NCBI GenBank assembly: GCA_947034885.2
Contig: OX344756.2
Location: 18,100,098-18,164,097 of the forward strand
DNA length: 64,000 nucleotides
DNA from: Thuidium tamariscinum
Lineage: Eukaryota; Streptophyta; Bryopsida; Hypnales; Thuidiaceae
Direction: 5' to 3'
In this document: positions 48,730 to 60,304 of the stretch, one piece after another
How the letters are laid out: every line of letters starts with the position of its first letter
Position numbering within the stretch: position 1 is the first letter of the stretch
The notes under the pieces: generated by a model
Seen by the model: only the letters and a program-made list of their open reading frames with translations
What the model was told of the DNA's origin: nothing
Database searches by the model: none
Program-made: the position numbers and the translations under genes

Positions 48730-49137
48730 ATGGGATCGAGGACGTTTCGAAGTCTTACAGAATCGAGAACAATCGGAGCGCCGAGCCAGCTTATGTACAC
48801 GATCCTTTCCCTTCCGAAAAACAGGGACCTTACTTCGATCAGTACTCCTCTCAAAGACTTCCAAATTCTCGCTGAACTTGCCGACGCCGATAGGTTGGAA
48901 CTCTTTCTTGTCTCTCTCTCTCCTCTCAACACACATCAGCGGGCAAACCAAGCAGATCCGAGAAGAACGTCGACATCTGGAGCTGGCGAGACTCCAGAGC
49001 CGAAGTCGGACGACTCGGTCAAAAAGGTGCTAGATGAGCGAACAGATTCATCCCTTGAGACACCATTTGTTCCAGAGAATCTCAGTCAGACGGATGATTT
49101 CGATTGCAAAGAAATGAATTCTGGAGGTGGGGAATGA
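48730..49137 (+). CDS. Hypothetical 135-codon open frame in block copy 2
   Basis: Starts MGSRTFRSLTESRTIG and ends in an acidic, low-complexity C-terminus. No family is recognised. In the paralogous place of copy 1 (from about 30,054) the same start exists, but the frame is changed by indels and stops early. The frame may therefore be chance, or an active gene in one copy only. Confidence 0.2.
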   Translation: MGSRTFRSLTESRTIGAPSQLMYTILSLPKNRDLTSISTPLKDFQILAELADADRLELFLVSLSPLNTHQRANQADPRRTSTSGAGETPEPKSDDSVKKVLDERTDSSLETPFVPENLSQTDDFDCKEMNSGGGE

Positions 49138-51000
49138 TGAGAGTAAATTCTTTGTGAAATGATAGGAAATTCTGATTCTAATCGTGGTAAGAAAATTTAC
49201 ATGAAGTGAAATCAGACTTGGACAGTGCTGTTGATTGTGCAGGCAATTTACAGACTTCCACCGTGATGGCCACGCAATGCGAAATTTAGACGGACAGCGT
49301 AGCCTTCCTATTAGCGGTAACTCGGTTAAAAGAAACAACAAGATATTGTTTACCAATGAGGCTGGGGTCCTTTGTGCAACCTGAAAACAGGACCCACATT
49401 GAACAAAATTGTCTTATGTGCCTCCTCAGCCAACCCCAATACTTCCATTAAGCCATGATCTGAAGGTCTGTCCCAGTCTCCCAGGCATCTTGGTAGGCAT
49501 AATACCTTCCCAGCAAAGAGGAGGACCATTGCCCCATTATACAATGCTACGTAAATGATCACCAATTAGATTTCAAAAACCTTCATGCCTACCACTGCAT
49601 GAGCCGGCAAGTATTGCGGGAAGTGCCGGGGAACGCCCGGTATCCATCCAGAACGCTACACAATAGCAAATTGCATTGCAGGGTGCACCGCTCACATCGC
49701 ACTTCGCCTAGTCCCCTCACACTTGGAATTTAAGTCATATAATGAAATCAATGAAAAGAACAAAGGATGATCAATAATATTTCTGAGGATTTTTAATTGC
49801 TTCCTAAACAGTAAACATATTCAGAAGTAATATTCAGACTTAGTCCCTGGCTGTCAGAAACAAACATTAAAATAAAAACTGGGTCAGGTCATTTCCATGC
49901 ATCATTATGTGGATGGAAATACAGGGAGGCTCGTTAAGAGTTGTAACCACAGCAACCAAACATTTCTCGGGAGAGTGATGAACATGGTATAAAAAAAATT
50001 GGGGGGTCATTCTTTAATTTGAAAGTGAGGTTATGAACACTGAGGCCAAATTCAGCCTAATGACAATGCATGGCTTCAAGTGCATGTATAAACCTATACA
50101 TGCAAATGTACGTCCAAATTAGTCCAGCCAGTAGCCGTACCATCCATAATTCCATACCTGGATTGAAAATCCATCCAGAATATGGACGACACAAAGTCCA
50201 GGACTCCAGGGATCGTAACTGCCGAGTACACTAAGCAGCACTCCAGTAACACCTGCAAAGAGTACGTAACTAGCTTACATTACATAGCATTCAGTGCCGT
50301 CTTCCGCCATCCTGCACATCAGCTGGGACAAAGCTCGTCATGCAGCAAATACAATGACGCATGCTTGCGAGTGGCACCAAATGAACACAGTCAGTTACCA
50401 TCAATACGGTGGACACCATGAACCTCGATCCGACGTGCAGCTGGAAAGGAGAGAGACGAGCCTTTGATCTAGACTCCATCCATCCATTCGCAAGAAAAGT
50501 GGAAGTAATCAGCACTGGAACGGCATCCAGAGATCGCATAGATCAACAGTAAACCAAGCCAGTGCTGAGCCCATTCCACTCACTCAGCCGGTACCCTCGT
50601 CGCAGATACCAAGTGATGGTCATCGATCAACTCCTGGAACCAGAAGACGTCGGTCAGACACTAGAAAGAGAAGATACTGCAACGGTGAACAGTACTGCAG
50701 CAGCTGATTTCGATAACACCTCTGATGAACCTCGCTCATCGACGGAGTCCTTATATGTAGGTTCAGGGATGTGCCCTGATTCAGGAAAACCTGGCTCACA
50801 AGCTGGAACTTCAAGCTCAGCGGCGGAGAGCTTTGCGTGGACGACCAGATCATCGTCGATCGGTCGCCGAAGCGATGCGGAGAAAGTCTTTCTGTCACGT
50901 GAAATGTTGTGGACTTTCCTTGCTGATCGTTAGATCGTTCGAAGACGGATGGTTCGGAAGAAATGGACGGTGGAGTGGGGCCAGGTATCCAGAATCAAGC

Positions 51001-51008
51001 TATAAATA
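51001..51008 (+). promoter_or_regulatory. TATA-box-like TATAAATA (block copy 2)
   Basis: Counterpart of 32,168-32,175 in the same context (GAATCAAGC before, ATCCTGGGC after). The function is not demonstrated. Confidence 0.2.
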
Positions 51009-51232
51009 ATCCTGGGCATGGGGGAGACGGGCCCAGGCGATGATTTTTAGAAATTCGACACTGTAATCGACAGCACGTACTGCAAACGTCGCCAGTTGTG
51101 AGTTGTCTATGCGGTCCGTAACTTCGTTTTTTAGTTTCTTGCTTTTGGGAAAGAGTACGTAACCGCGTGAGTGCAGTGACAAAACAGACTAAAATATATA
51201 CAAGTCAGTGAGTGAGGCGCCCCAGGGCGGGC

Positions 51233-51409
51233 GGGGTGAACTGACCCCCTCGCTCGGAAAACGCTGAAATTTTTTTTTTTCATGCGTGAAAAAAATTGCA
51301 AATTCTGTATTCGTATTATTTTGCAATCAGAGACCCCAAAAGGCCTATGCGGTGTGAAAGATAAAATATTCAAGCACAAAATAGGGGACTTTTCGTTTAA
51401 CTTGCACCC
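51233..51409 (+). mobile_element. ~190-bp GC-ended MITE
   Basis: Starts GGGGTGAACTGACCCCCTCG and ends CTTTTCGTTTAACTTGCACCC. Its terminal GGGTGAA/TTGCACCC is a short imperfect inverted repeat. Confidence 0.6.
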
Positions 51410-51594
51410 TGACCGGTCCTTGGAATGATTTGGAATGACTTGGAGTTCACCCCAACTGGCCCCACGGAGAAGAAACACCAGAAAAATCAGCCAGAGAGGG
51501 TCCCATTCTACGCGACGGGTAGGGAGAACTGACCCCCTATTGACCCCCTTATTGCCCAAGTCAACAGCAGGTTGACTAAATTGCCCCCTATTTG

Positions 51595-51784
51595 GGGGCA
51601 GGGAGAACTGACCCCCTCGCTCAGCCATTTGGGTAAAACGCTGTAATTTTTTATTTTTCACAATGATTTTTTTTTGGAAATTTTGAATTCATATTTGTGA
51701 TCAGAGACCATAAATTAGCTAGGGGATGAAGAAAGTAGGGGTGATCACAGCCCAAACTAGGGGGCTTTTTGTTTTGATTGCACC
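51595..51784 (+). mobile_element. ~190-bp GC-ended MITE
   Basis: Contains GAACTGACCCCCTCGCTC, an AAAACGCTGTAATTTTTTA block, ATTTGTGATCAGAGACCATA and TAGGGGGCTTTTTGTTTTGA in the family order. It lies about 190 bp right of another copy in the same orientation. Confidence 0.6.
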
Positions 51785-52353
51785 TCTGGTAAAACATGGT
51801 AAGGCCGGCATCTGGATTGGTGACTCTAATGAAGACAATGCCAATGTTGTGCCGAAACAATGCGTGTTCAATTGCTTTGATGTTCAAAGCCTTCCCATTT
51901 TGTAATCAATGTTGTAACAACAACAGTTGTGACATTACTAACTCAATGATGCAAAAATACTAACTACTAAAATGCATTCATATTGCATCTATGAACTTTA
52001 CAAGTCCCATTTAGTATGCAAATAGCACTAACTTAAAGATAGTATTAGTAACAATTGTATACTACATGGTTGCAATTGTTTTACTTATTTATATACTAAT
52101 CCCTATGAAATTCAACAATGAAAAGATTTTGATTCAAAACTAAACAATGCATTGCTTGTTCAAACAATGTTATCTTTGACTTCAAAGGTATTAATTCAAA
52201 ACTATGGCCACTTGAAAAACACAACCAATTGAAAAGTTGTTTGAACAATTCATATTTATACAAATGATGTTTTGAAAAGTGGTGACTGTGTGAACTATAG
52301 AAAGTCTCACCATAGAATCTCACAATATGGAACACAACCCTTACAAACCTACA
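51785..52353. other. Intergenic, nothing recognised
   Basis: A+T-rich sequence 3' of the minus-strand gene that stops at 52,354. No element ends are visible. Confidence 0.45.
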
Positions 52354-54156
52354 TCATAGTGATTCACTAGATCCACTATCATGACCCGGGGATGCCAACG
52401 GAAGGTCTATGATTTTCACTCGTTTCATGAATGGGGCACACTCCTGTAAATGGACTTCAATTTTTAACATTTCTGCCTCGTGTTCACGAAAGTCCCCTTC
52501 TCTCAGATTGCGATTAGCCATAGCCAACTCCATCTGAAAATCAAGGAAACAACAAATGAATGATTAAAGCCAATAAACTCATCAAATATTACTAGACATT
52601 GCATTGTGAAACACTATAGAGTCTATTTTAAGCACAACGTAGTGACGAGTTCTCCAATTGCAAATGTGAAAGTAGAAATTTGAATGCAAACATGAAGAAC
52701 CAAGTCTACTTACCACATGCACAAAGAAAGCTGCCTGATTCATGAGGAGTTCAACCTTTCCATTTCGAGGATACTTGAAACCTATCATTGCTTTCGAGAT
52801 GGCTCCATAAATTGCAACTGATCCGTATGGATCTTCCAAATCTGAACTGAATCGCCATTTATCCTATAAAGCAATTACAATGTATTATATGTATTAGAAT
52901 GATTATTTTAGAGATGACAAAAAAATAACATAAAGCAATTTCCAACATTACATGTACAATTTGTATTTAATCAAGAGTCTCTTATTCAACTTCACAACAC
53001 ATGGAACAATTAAGAAGCCAAGTTTAAGGTGAAAATTTAATATGATTATTTTAAAAAACAAACTCAAATGAATTTCAAAAGGAAAAAACTCAAATGAATT
53101 TACATACCTTCTTGCACCTCAGCAAGTTTGGTTCTCCACATATCCTTCACTTCAATATTTTCATTGGCAGGGGGCTTGGGAATCCCTAAGAGACGAAGTA
53201 ACTCATCTCTCACCACTCTTGTCATATGACCTCTTGCATCACGAAATTTTCTTGACACTCTACTCTGGAGGCCAGGTTCTAAGCTTGACTGTGGTCCCCA
53301 TCCTTGGTCAAATTGTTTGCAAACAATTGGATCATCCAAAGCACCAAACTCCTCTAATATGGCTTTTTTAATTTTGTCTTGCTGTAGATGAATGCAACTT
53401 GTAGTTGGATCCTTTCCAAGAAAGAAGGAACGAATGATGGGAGTCAACTTCCGCTGTAACATTCAAATTGAATAATTAGTAATGCAAAATTGAAACAACT
53501 AAATCAAAACACACAAACTAAAAATACTACTGCAATACACTTGAAGGTATAAACTCCGTAAAACTTGAATCATACCTTGACAAACTCCCACTGAGTGCAT
53601 CGAGGAGGTGGTATGGTTTCTCGAACAGTTACGGCCAACATGTCCGTAAGCTTTAAAATTTGAGTAGATTGCTCTTTCGTATCTTTCTTCAACTTGTGCA
53701 AAAGAATTCAATCGGAAGCAAAGATTCCATCAAGCAAACCTGCATTAACATTAATACAAGAAAAAGCTATGTGACTTCAAGTAAAAAACTCATCACATCA
53801 AAACAAATCATAGCTAGTATAAAGAATTCATTGTATCACATTAAAAAACTCTCTAAATCAAAAAACACATCATTTAGTAAGACATACATAACGCATTGCA
53901 TCCAAATTGTATCACATTAAGAAGAATAAAAAAAATTACCTAGAGGTTCCAAAGCCGGCCGATCTGGCGTTGTGACAATTGCATCGGATGCTGGTGTTTC
54001 AGGAGCCGCAACACTAGTTTCAGGAGCAGGTGTGCTAATTGAAGGCCCAAATCTGATGGACCTCCCAACACAGTGCTGAGCGTAAGGTGATTGATTAGCA
54101 CTGGAGGAAAGAAACGAGGAGCGCCTTGGAGGCGGTCTCAATCTAAAATCCGCCAT
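52354..54156 (-). pseudogene. Five-exon gene with an in-frame stop, probably transposon-derived
   Basis: Coding segments on the minus strand: exon 1 54156-53940 (MADFRLRPPPRRSS, Pro/Ala-rich), exon 2 53739-53576 (ending PPPRCTQWEFVK), exon 3 53453-53108 (RKLTPIIRSFF...), exon 4 52863-52714 (DKWRFSSDLEDPYGSVAIYG...) and exon 5 52533-52354 (MELAMANRNL... ending SGSSESL and TGA). Donors and acceptors are GT-AG. The phase chain holds from exon 1 to 3. Two defects are visible: a TGA inside exon 2 (53,710-53,708), where a CGA-to-TGA change would explain it, and an incompatible phase at the exon 3-4 junction unless an unusual upstream donor (GAG|GTGCAA) is used. The domain family is not recognised. 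The divergent neighbour at 55,088 suggests a two-gene transposon. Confidence 0.6.
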
Positions 54157-54261
54157 CGCTCACCTTGTGAGAGAAAGCACTAAGATCGAGAATGCAAAAA
54201 CAAAAAACAAAGTAACGTAAATCAAACTGTAAACAAACTCTGAATCCCTTAGTACCATTAC

Positions 54262-54504
54262 CTATCGCCATTGCTTAATTTGGCGCCATCGGCAACAAGG
54301 ATGAAATCCTATAATTTTGGATGAATGACCTTGTAAACTAAAGAAATGCTCATTGCGGACCACAACACCAGTATCAACGCACTTCGACCAAGATGCAATT
54401 GACACGGCACCGAGTATGAATCGATCAAGCGCACATTCCAAGCGATCATCATCATCAATCTTGCACCACTCACGCCAATTTCTCAAGAATAAGTAGTATT
54501 TCTG
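54262..54504 (-). CDS. Isolated exon, unrecognised protein
   Basis: Seventy-nine codons open after an acceptor-like CAATTGCAG (exon starting AAATACTAC) and ending with TAG. It encodes KYYLFLRNWREWCKIDDDD..., with a WSKCVDTGVVVRNEHFFSL stretch. It lies just upstream of the gene at 52,354-54,156 on the same strand, and could be its first exon in a different splice form or the last exon of another gene. Confidence 0.35.
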   Translation of the reverse strand, partial: QKYYLFLRNWREWCKIDDDDRLECALDRFILGAVSIASWSKCVDTGVVVRNEHFFSLQGHSSKIIGFHPCCRWRQIKQWR

Positions 54505-55087
54505 CAATTGTCAAGATAAGCAAAACCATAAGAAATCACTATTTTGGGACACCACTCAAAAAGAATAAACACAAATAACAACTCCACAAGGTTGTAAGAC
54601 AAATAAACAAGAACTTGAGATCTAAAAGTTCTTCTTACATGAGTGTGAAGTTGCGGTAACTAAAAGCATTGGTGTACTTGCCTGTCTGGTGTTTACTATA
54701 CTCTGAAAGTAGTTTCGGAACAACGGTGGCCTCTTCACAAAACTCACTGCGCTCAAGAGTCACGCCAATACAACGTGCAAATGTAAGTTACAAGGAGAGA
54801 GATGCACGCAGATGTGTCCACAGAGATGAAGTCGAGAAGAGGGCAACTGGTTGCAGTCTTACAATTTATGTAACCCTAGTAGTTATTTGGCCGTTGATTC
54901 TTATCACCGATTGTTAATCTCGGCCGTCGATGGCTTCGTTAAGATACTTTCATTCCTTCTTTTTTCATCCAGAGGATGAGAATTTCCAAGACATCACATC
55001 CGACCACGCAGCCCATCCAAGACATCACATTCGGCCCAGTTACTTGTAAACCCTAGGTACTTGTAAATCCTAACTTGTGGTCTTCAG

Positions 55088-56339
55088 TTCTACTGCCAAT
55101 TGGTTTCTGTGGCGGCCTGCACTTCGACAAGAATACTTGGGATCCCGAAACTTTACCAACCACTCACCGGCGATGGCGAAGGACATGTAAGCGCCTTCCT
55201 TCACTTAGTTTTTTGTTTTTCAGTCTACTTCTACTGCGAAGTAAACTGCCAGCCTGCATGATTTAATTGATTGTTTCGTTCTTTTTGCGTTGTGTTCATA
55301 CATATTTTTACTCTGGACGGCTAGCTCGTTTCGGGTCATATTGAGTGAATGAGTGCTTGATCATTTTTGCTCTGGACTTGGTATGCTCTAGACCTTGTTT
55401 TCAAAGTTTGAATTTTATAGAGTATGTCACCTTGAATGTACATTCTTAATGTATTTTTAGTGTATCAAATTAAGTCTAAGGTTAATTTCTTATACTACTT
55501 AATGTACAAAAATTTATTGAATTGATTACAGGCTGTGGAGATTGGTCAAAACGTCTTAGCTGGATACCAAGCTACCTTATGCATACGAACTTTGGCACTT
55601 GACAACATTGCCAATTCTAGATACCCAAATCCAACCAAATTACAACGGATACTTTTTACACAGCTAGAGATTGGTTTGGAATTGGCAACAGCCTTGAAAG
55701 CCTACACCAATGACAACAATTTGAAAGATGCTGAAGTAAGTGTATAATGTCCACCATTTTGAGTTTATAGTTAGTTTGAGTTCAATTTCATGCTTCGTTT
55801 TGAATTCAGTTTTACACACATTTTGAGATCAATTTTATACTTCATTTTGAATTCATATTTGTACTTCATTTTGACTTCAAAATTTATTGTTGTTGATATG
55901 TGATGTTTCCTCCTGTCAATTACAGTTGTTGCAAGTTTATGGTTCATTGGCTATACCCCCCGGTGGTGGTTCTCGATTTGGCGACTGGCCAATGTATGCA
56001 CGAGCATCTCATGAGTTCCATGGAAAAGAATGGTATAGTTCAATTGCCATTCAAATGGAAGATGTAGGTGAAGAGGAGAAGACTTCATATGGTCAGCTTC
56101 GTTTGCTATTTCGATGCAGTTTGTTGAATGCAAAAAGAAATAAGGTAACAAAAGATTTAGCACTTGTACACATGTATCAATATGTGAGGTTCAACACTAC
56201 TTTGGAGTGTGTAGAGTTGAAGTGGTCACAAATAGAAGCTTATGTAGTAATAGAATTAGCTTCTGTCCTTAGAGCTGTGCAAGTGGTTCCTCACTTTTTG
56301 AAAGTAGGCCACTTCTTTGTAAATTCATTTAAATTTTGA
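55088..56339 (+). CDS. Three-exon gene end, transposase-type C-terminus likely
   Basis: Exons 55088-55186 (FYCQLVSVAACTSTRILG... ending DGEGH), 55532-55735 (AVEIGQNVLAGYQ... ending KDAE) and 55926-56339 (LLQVYGSLAIPPGG... ending NSFKF, then TGA) join in phase 0 through GT-AG introns, giving 238 residues. The last exon has YGQLRLLFRC, an ALVHMYQY stretch, and AYVVIELASVLRAVQVVPHF before HFFVNSF. This order (YxQVxxLF, short linker, VIxVxSIxxVVxxxP, FFVxxK) resembles the C-terminal region of some CACTA/TNP2-like or KDZ-type transposon proteins in plants and fungi. The N-terminus and start codon are not located. It is transcribed away from the gene at 52,354-54,156. Confidence 0.45.
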
Positions 56340-56844
56340 ATATCTTGTTACCAAAACTTGTACTTTTTGGTCCAATAGGAGTCCAATCTTGTACTTTTTG
56401 GTTTTGATTTCTGTTTGAATTTTCTTCATTGATAGTGTTGAAATAATGTTGAATTGATAAATAAACAACATCAAGTTTGTGACTGGATGTTGCTAGAATA
56501 AAGTTGAATCAATGTATGAAAAGATTGATTGGTGATTTAATATAGAAACAAGGTTGAAGCAACGTTGTATCTTGAATACTTGTTCATAAAGTATTGAATC
56601 AATTTGTACAAACTTGGTATTGACTTGGAATCGAAAAAAAAAATACACTATTTGGATGTTGTTACAATGTCAAATGTTTGATAAGTGTATATACAGGATT
56701 GTATCATTTAGTGTTGATTTATTGTTGCTTCAATGGGCATTGCCTAAGTGATGACTTAATGCAAAACAATACATTGAATTAGCATTGAACTTTAATGTAA
56801 TTGAGTCAACAATGAACAAGTGTTAACTCCATGGGGGTCCAAAT
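56340..56844. other. 3' flank, nothing recognised
   Basis: A+T-rich sequence after the stop of the plus-strand gene. No element ends. Confidence 0.45.
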
Positions 56845-57048
56845 TTGAGATGGGGTGAAGGGGCCAATCCACCCAAATCCTATTTTGTACCGTATATTTC
56901 AGATTTCCTTCACGACCTATAGCTAATTGAGGGCTTCTGATTCCATATATGAATTCAGAATTTGCAAAAAACAAAATTTGCAAAAAATAAAAAATTCCAG
57001 GATTTGCCCCGGCGGGGCAATAAGGGGATCAATTCACCTTGGCCTTCT
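56845..57048 (-). mobile_element. ~190-bp GC-ended MITE with hairpin
   Basis: Close relative of 32,337-32,545, including the tandem AATTTGCAAAAAAYAAA pair and the perfect hairpin TTGCCCCG-G-CGGGGCAA at 57,004-57,020. Confidence 0.65.
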
Positions 57049-57313
57049 GGATGGAATAAGTGAATAACTGCCAAGAGGCGGAAGGGGTGAAGTGAGGTAA
57101 CTTATTATGCTCACTTTAATTAACCCCACAATTTCCAAGGCCTTTAATGAGCTTCTTGGAATTTGCTTTAAATTTCAAGAACAAAGAACCAACATTTTGA
57201 TAAGGGTTATCAATTTTTTTGGAATTGTAACTGTAAAATTCAAACAAGACATGTTATATGACAATATCTCTAATGAATTGAAATATTATAATGTTTGATC
57301 ATGGAGGTGTTAA

Positions 57314-58252
57314 CTCCTAAATGTATTTGACTATGTTTTGCCAAAAACACTCTAAAACTGTCACTTCAAGTACAAGACCCAAATCTTTACGAAAATATAT
57401 TTTAAGAAAGATGTAATTGTAGGATCTTATAGTACATTAGTTTGAGAATATGACGAAAAAATTTCAAAAATTTTCACCGTGTATATTGCAAGGTAATAGT
57501 GTTTGATTTGTCAAAAATCCATATTTTGTCTCTATAAAAATTCGGGCAGCTATACTTTAGTAGCTCACTTTTGTATGAAAGAAGCCCAAAATGGTTGTTA
57601 CTCTTTGAATTTATTCTTCTAGTCAAGTTGGCTACAAACCTAAAAAATTTCAAATCATTTGGAGTTGTACAACATGTAGAAAAAAATCAGTAAGTAAAAA
57701 GAGGTAGAAAATGATTCGAAATACTAAAATAATAATAATTAATTTGTGAGATTGAGCATTTCCAATCCCAATGGTTGTAATGTTGTAATAGACAATCTTC
57801 TACTAATGTTTGTATTATTTTTCAAAAAGATTAAAAATTCAATAAAATAATGGACTTCAAAGTTTATTTTGAAGTAAAGATTCAATAACTTCCGACAAAC
57901 TACCGTCAAACTAAAACTCCCAAAACTTTCATCTCATAATCAAAATGAAATAATTAAAAACTTTCCAAGTAGATAGAAAATCTAAAGAACCAATTTCAAA
58001 TTTTCCAAAAAGTGATTTTTGAAGAAGTTTTTTAGCTGCCTAGGTTGTCCAAATGCCCGCCGAGTAAGAGAAATCACATATCATGCAATAATTTTTTATC
58101 CATGTTGTCAAAAGTTATGAAAATTGTTGGGCCTTAAAGCTACTCTTTTGACACACGTTGCGTGAAAATTTCAAAGAAAAAAAAATTCCATTTGTAGTAA
58201 GCTACCCAAAATTGCTATATTGCCAAAAAAACATAGTTTGAACATTTTGGGA
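57314..58252. mobile_element. TTAA-family element, full copy (939 bp)
   Basis: TTAA flanks at 57,310-57,313 and 58,253-58,256. The left end CTCCTAAATG pairs with the right end CATTTTGGGA. The body is the inverted counterpart of 59,283-60,226: its left arm matches the complement of that copy's right arm (ACCGTGTATATTGCA / ACCGTGTAGATTGCA) and its right arm matches the complement of that copy's left arm (TTGTTGGGCCTTAAAGCTAC). Confidence 0.75.
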
Positions 58253-58628
58253 TTAAAATTGTTAAAGTAGTTTGAACACTTTCAATTCTCTTTTCACATG
58301 TCAAATCTAAAAATTTGGTATACAAAAAATATCAGGTCAAAGGACATAACATGTATAATTCCAATCAATCTATAGCTTCTGAAAATCTATTCTATAGTTT
58401 TTAAAAATGAATTTCTAATGTCATTTTTTCTCCAAGATATAGTATATTTGTGGCTCATTTTCATGATTCATCATCACTAGAAAATTAAGATTTAAAATGG
58501 ATACTATTCATTGTATAAAATCTTGAATAAAAAAATTGCAATCATTTACTTTCAAATTTTGAAAATTTGATGTTTGATACCAAAACTAAACTTTAAAAAG
58601 AATTTTTGAAAAGTATAAAGTACTAAAA

Positions 58629-60304
58629 GGGTCATTGCAAGAAAGACTGACTATTTTCTATAGTGTCTTCCACATTATAGTTGAATTTTTTGGGAGTATT
58701 GTATAATTAGAAGGGAAAAAAATTTAATGTAAAAAATATGTTTAATGTATACACCTCCAAGAAGAAGGTACCCTAGGAAGGAAAAGCATAGAAAAATTCT
58801 CTGAGTAGGAGAACTAGAAAAGTGCAAATTTTCATGAAAATAGGTACTTTGACATTTTAATTTGTAAAAAATAGGAATTTTTTTTAATAAAAACTAAAAA
58901 TTGTAAATTTGGGAGAACTTTATGATGAAGAGATTCCACTAAAAGAATGGTCTCAAAACTATCTCAAATGTTCAAAAATATGCACGCAAAGGAGGCATGT
59001 TAGCGCACATGTAGAGGAAAGAGAATAATGATTTTTGAGATCTCTTTTGGTAGAAACATGCCTATCTAGTATAGGAATAGACCACAAAAATTTCAACTTT
59101 AGATCATTAATTTTGAATACTCTCCAATACTAAAAAACCCTAAACTGCAAAGTGTGACAAATAAGTATAATTGAAATTTAATTATAAAATGATTTTTTTT
59201 TAATTTAAAAAAAATAATTTGATTGTTGTCATATCATACAATTTCATATCAAAATTTCAAGTTAATCTAGTTCATGCTTTAACCCCTAAAGCCCTAAATA
59301 ACGTTTTTTGAGATTATAAATTTTTTGGGCAGCTCACTATGGATGGAGTTTTTGTTTTGTTTTTTTGAAATTTTGATACAATGTGTGCCCTAGGAGTAGC
59401 TTTAAGGCCCAACAATTTTCATAACTTTTGACTTCATGGTTAAAAAGTTATGACAGGATATGTTGTTTTCTTCACTCGACCGGCAGTCCAGGCAGATGAA
59501 AAAACTTCTTCAAAAAAACTTTTTTTTTAAAAGTTAAATTTCAAATTGTTTTTTTAGGTTTATACAGACATGGGAAGCTTTGAATCAATCCATTCCGATC
59601 AATGAGTCAAAAGTTATGAAGATTTTGAGTTTGGGGCAGTTTGCAACCAGTTACAGAATCTCTACAGTACAAAAAAAGTTTGAAATTCTTCATTTAATTC
59701 AATTTTTCATATTTTTGGAAAAAAATAAAAACAGAAGGTGTAGATTGTTTATCACAACATTTTAGCCATTGGGATTGAAAATTTTCAATTTCATAAATAA
59801 AATGTTCACAATTTAGTATTTTGGCTCATTTTTTACTTCTTTCTACTTACTTATTTTTTCCTATATGTTGTACAATTCCAAATGGTTTGAAATTTTTTGA
59901 GAATGTAGCCAATTTGCATTGAAGTATGAATTCAAAGAGTAACCACCATTTTGAATTTTTTTTCACACAAATGTGACCTTGTGAAGTGCAGCTGCCCGGA
60001 TTTTCGCAAGGATAAAAAAACAATTTTTGTCAATTCAAATGCTTATATCTTGCAATCTACACGGTGGAAATTTCTGAAATTTTTTCCTCATGTTTACAAA
60101 CCACCTTACTACAAGATCCTATGGTTACATGAGTCAAAAATGTGTTTTAAGAAAAAATTGCACTTGTATTAGAAATGGCAGTTTTGGAGTATTTTTGGTG
60201 AAAACATAGTCAAAAACCTTTAGGGGTTAAAAGTTACAGTCAATGACAATTCCTTCATTCAAAGTGTGACACAAAATAGTACCACTCTTTCTTACAATCA
60301 CTCC
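58629..60304. mobile_element. GGGT-family TIR element, copy J, interrupted
   Basis: The left end GGGTCATTGCAAGAAAGACT and the right end CTCTTTCTTACAATCACTCC are flanked by AAAA (58,625-58,628; 60,305-60,308). A TTAA-family element sits inside. Removing it and one TTAA leaves 728 bp, the normal length of this family. Confidence 0.78.
59283..60226. mobile_element. TTAA-family element, full copy (944 bp) inside copy J
   Basis: The left end CCCCTAAAGCCC and the right end CCTTTAGGGG are inverted repeats, with TTAA at 59,279-59,282 and 60,227-60,230. On both sides the GGGT-family interior continues without loss, so exactly one TTAA was the target. No transposase is encoded. Confidence 0.85.

Larger units (their letters stand above)
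44535..51600. repeat. Large duplicated block, copy 2
   Basis: Direct-orientation partner of 24,835-32,375, about 19.7 kb away. It lacks copies D and E and so preserves their empty target sites. Small indels separate the copies, for example a 2-bp deletion and a 4-bp insertion at 44,715-44,790 relative to 24,980-25,070. Coding signs are weak except in the exon at 45,255-45,334. Confidence 0.85.

Noticed and set aside
51600-57310. Terminal inverted repeats bounding the divergent gene pair as one transposon
   Set aside because: No convincing inverted pair was found around 51-57 kb. The GC-ended MITEs at 51,595 and 56,845 are in opposite orientation but are independent small elements with copies elsewhere.
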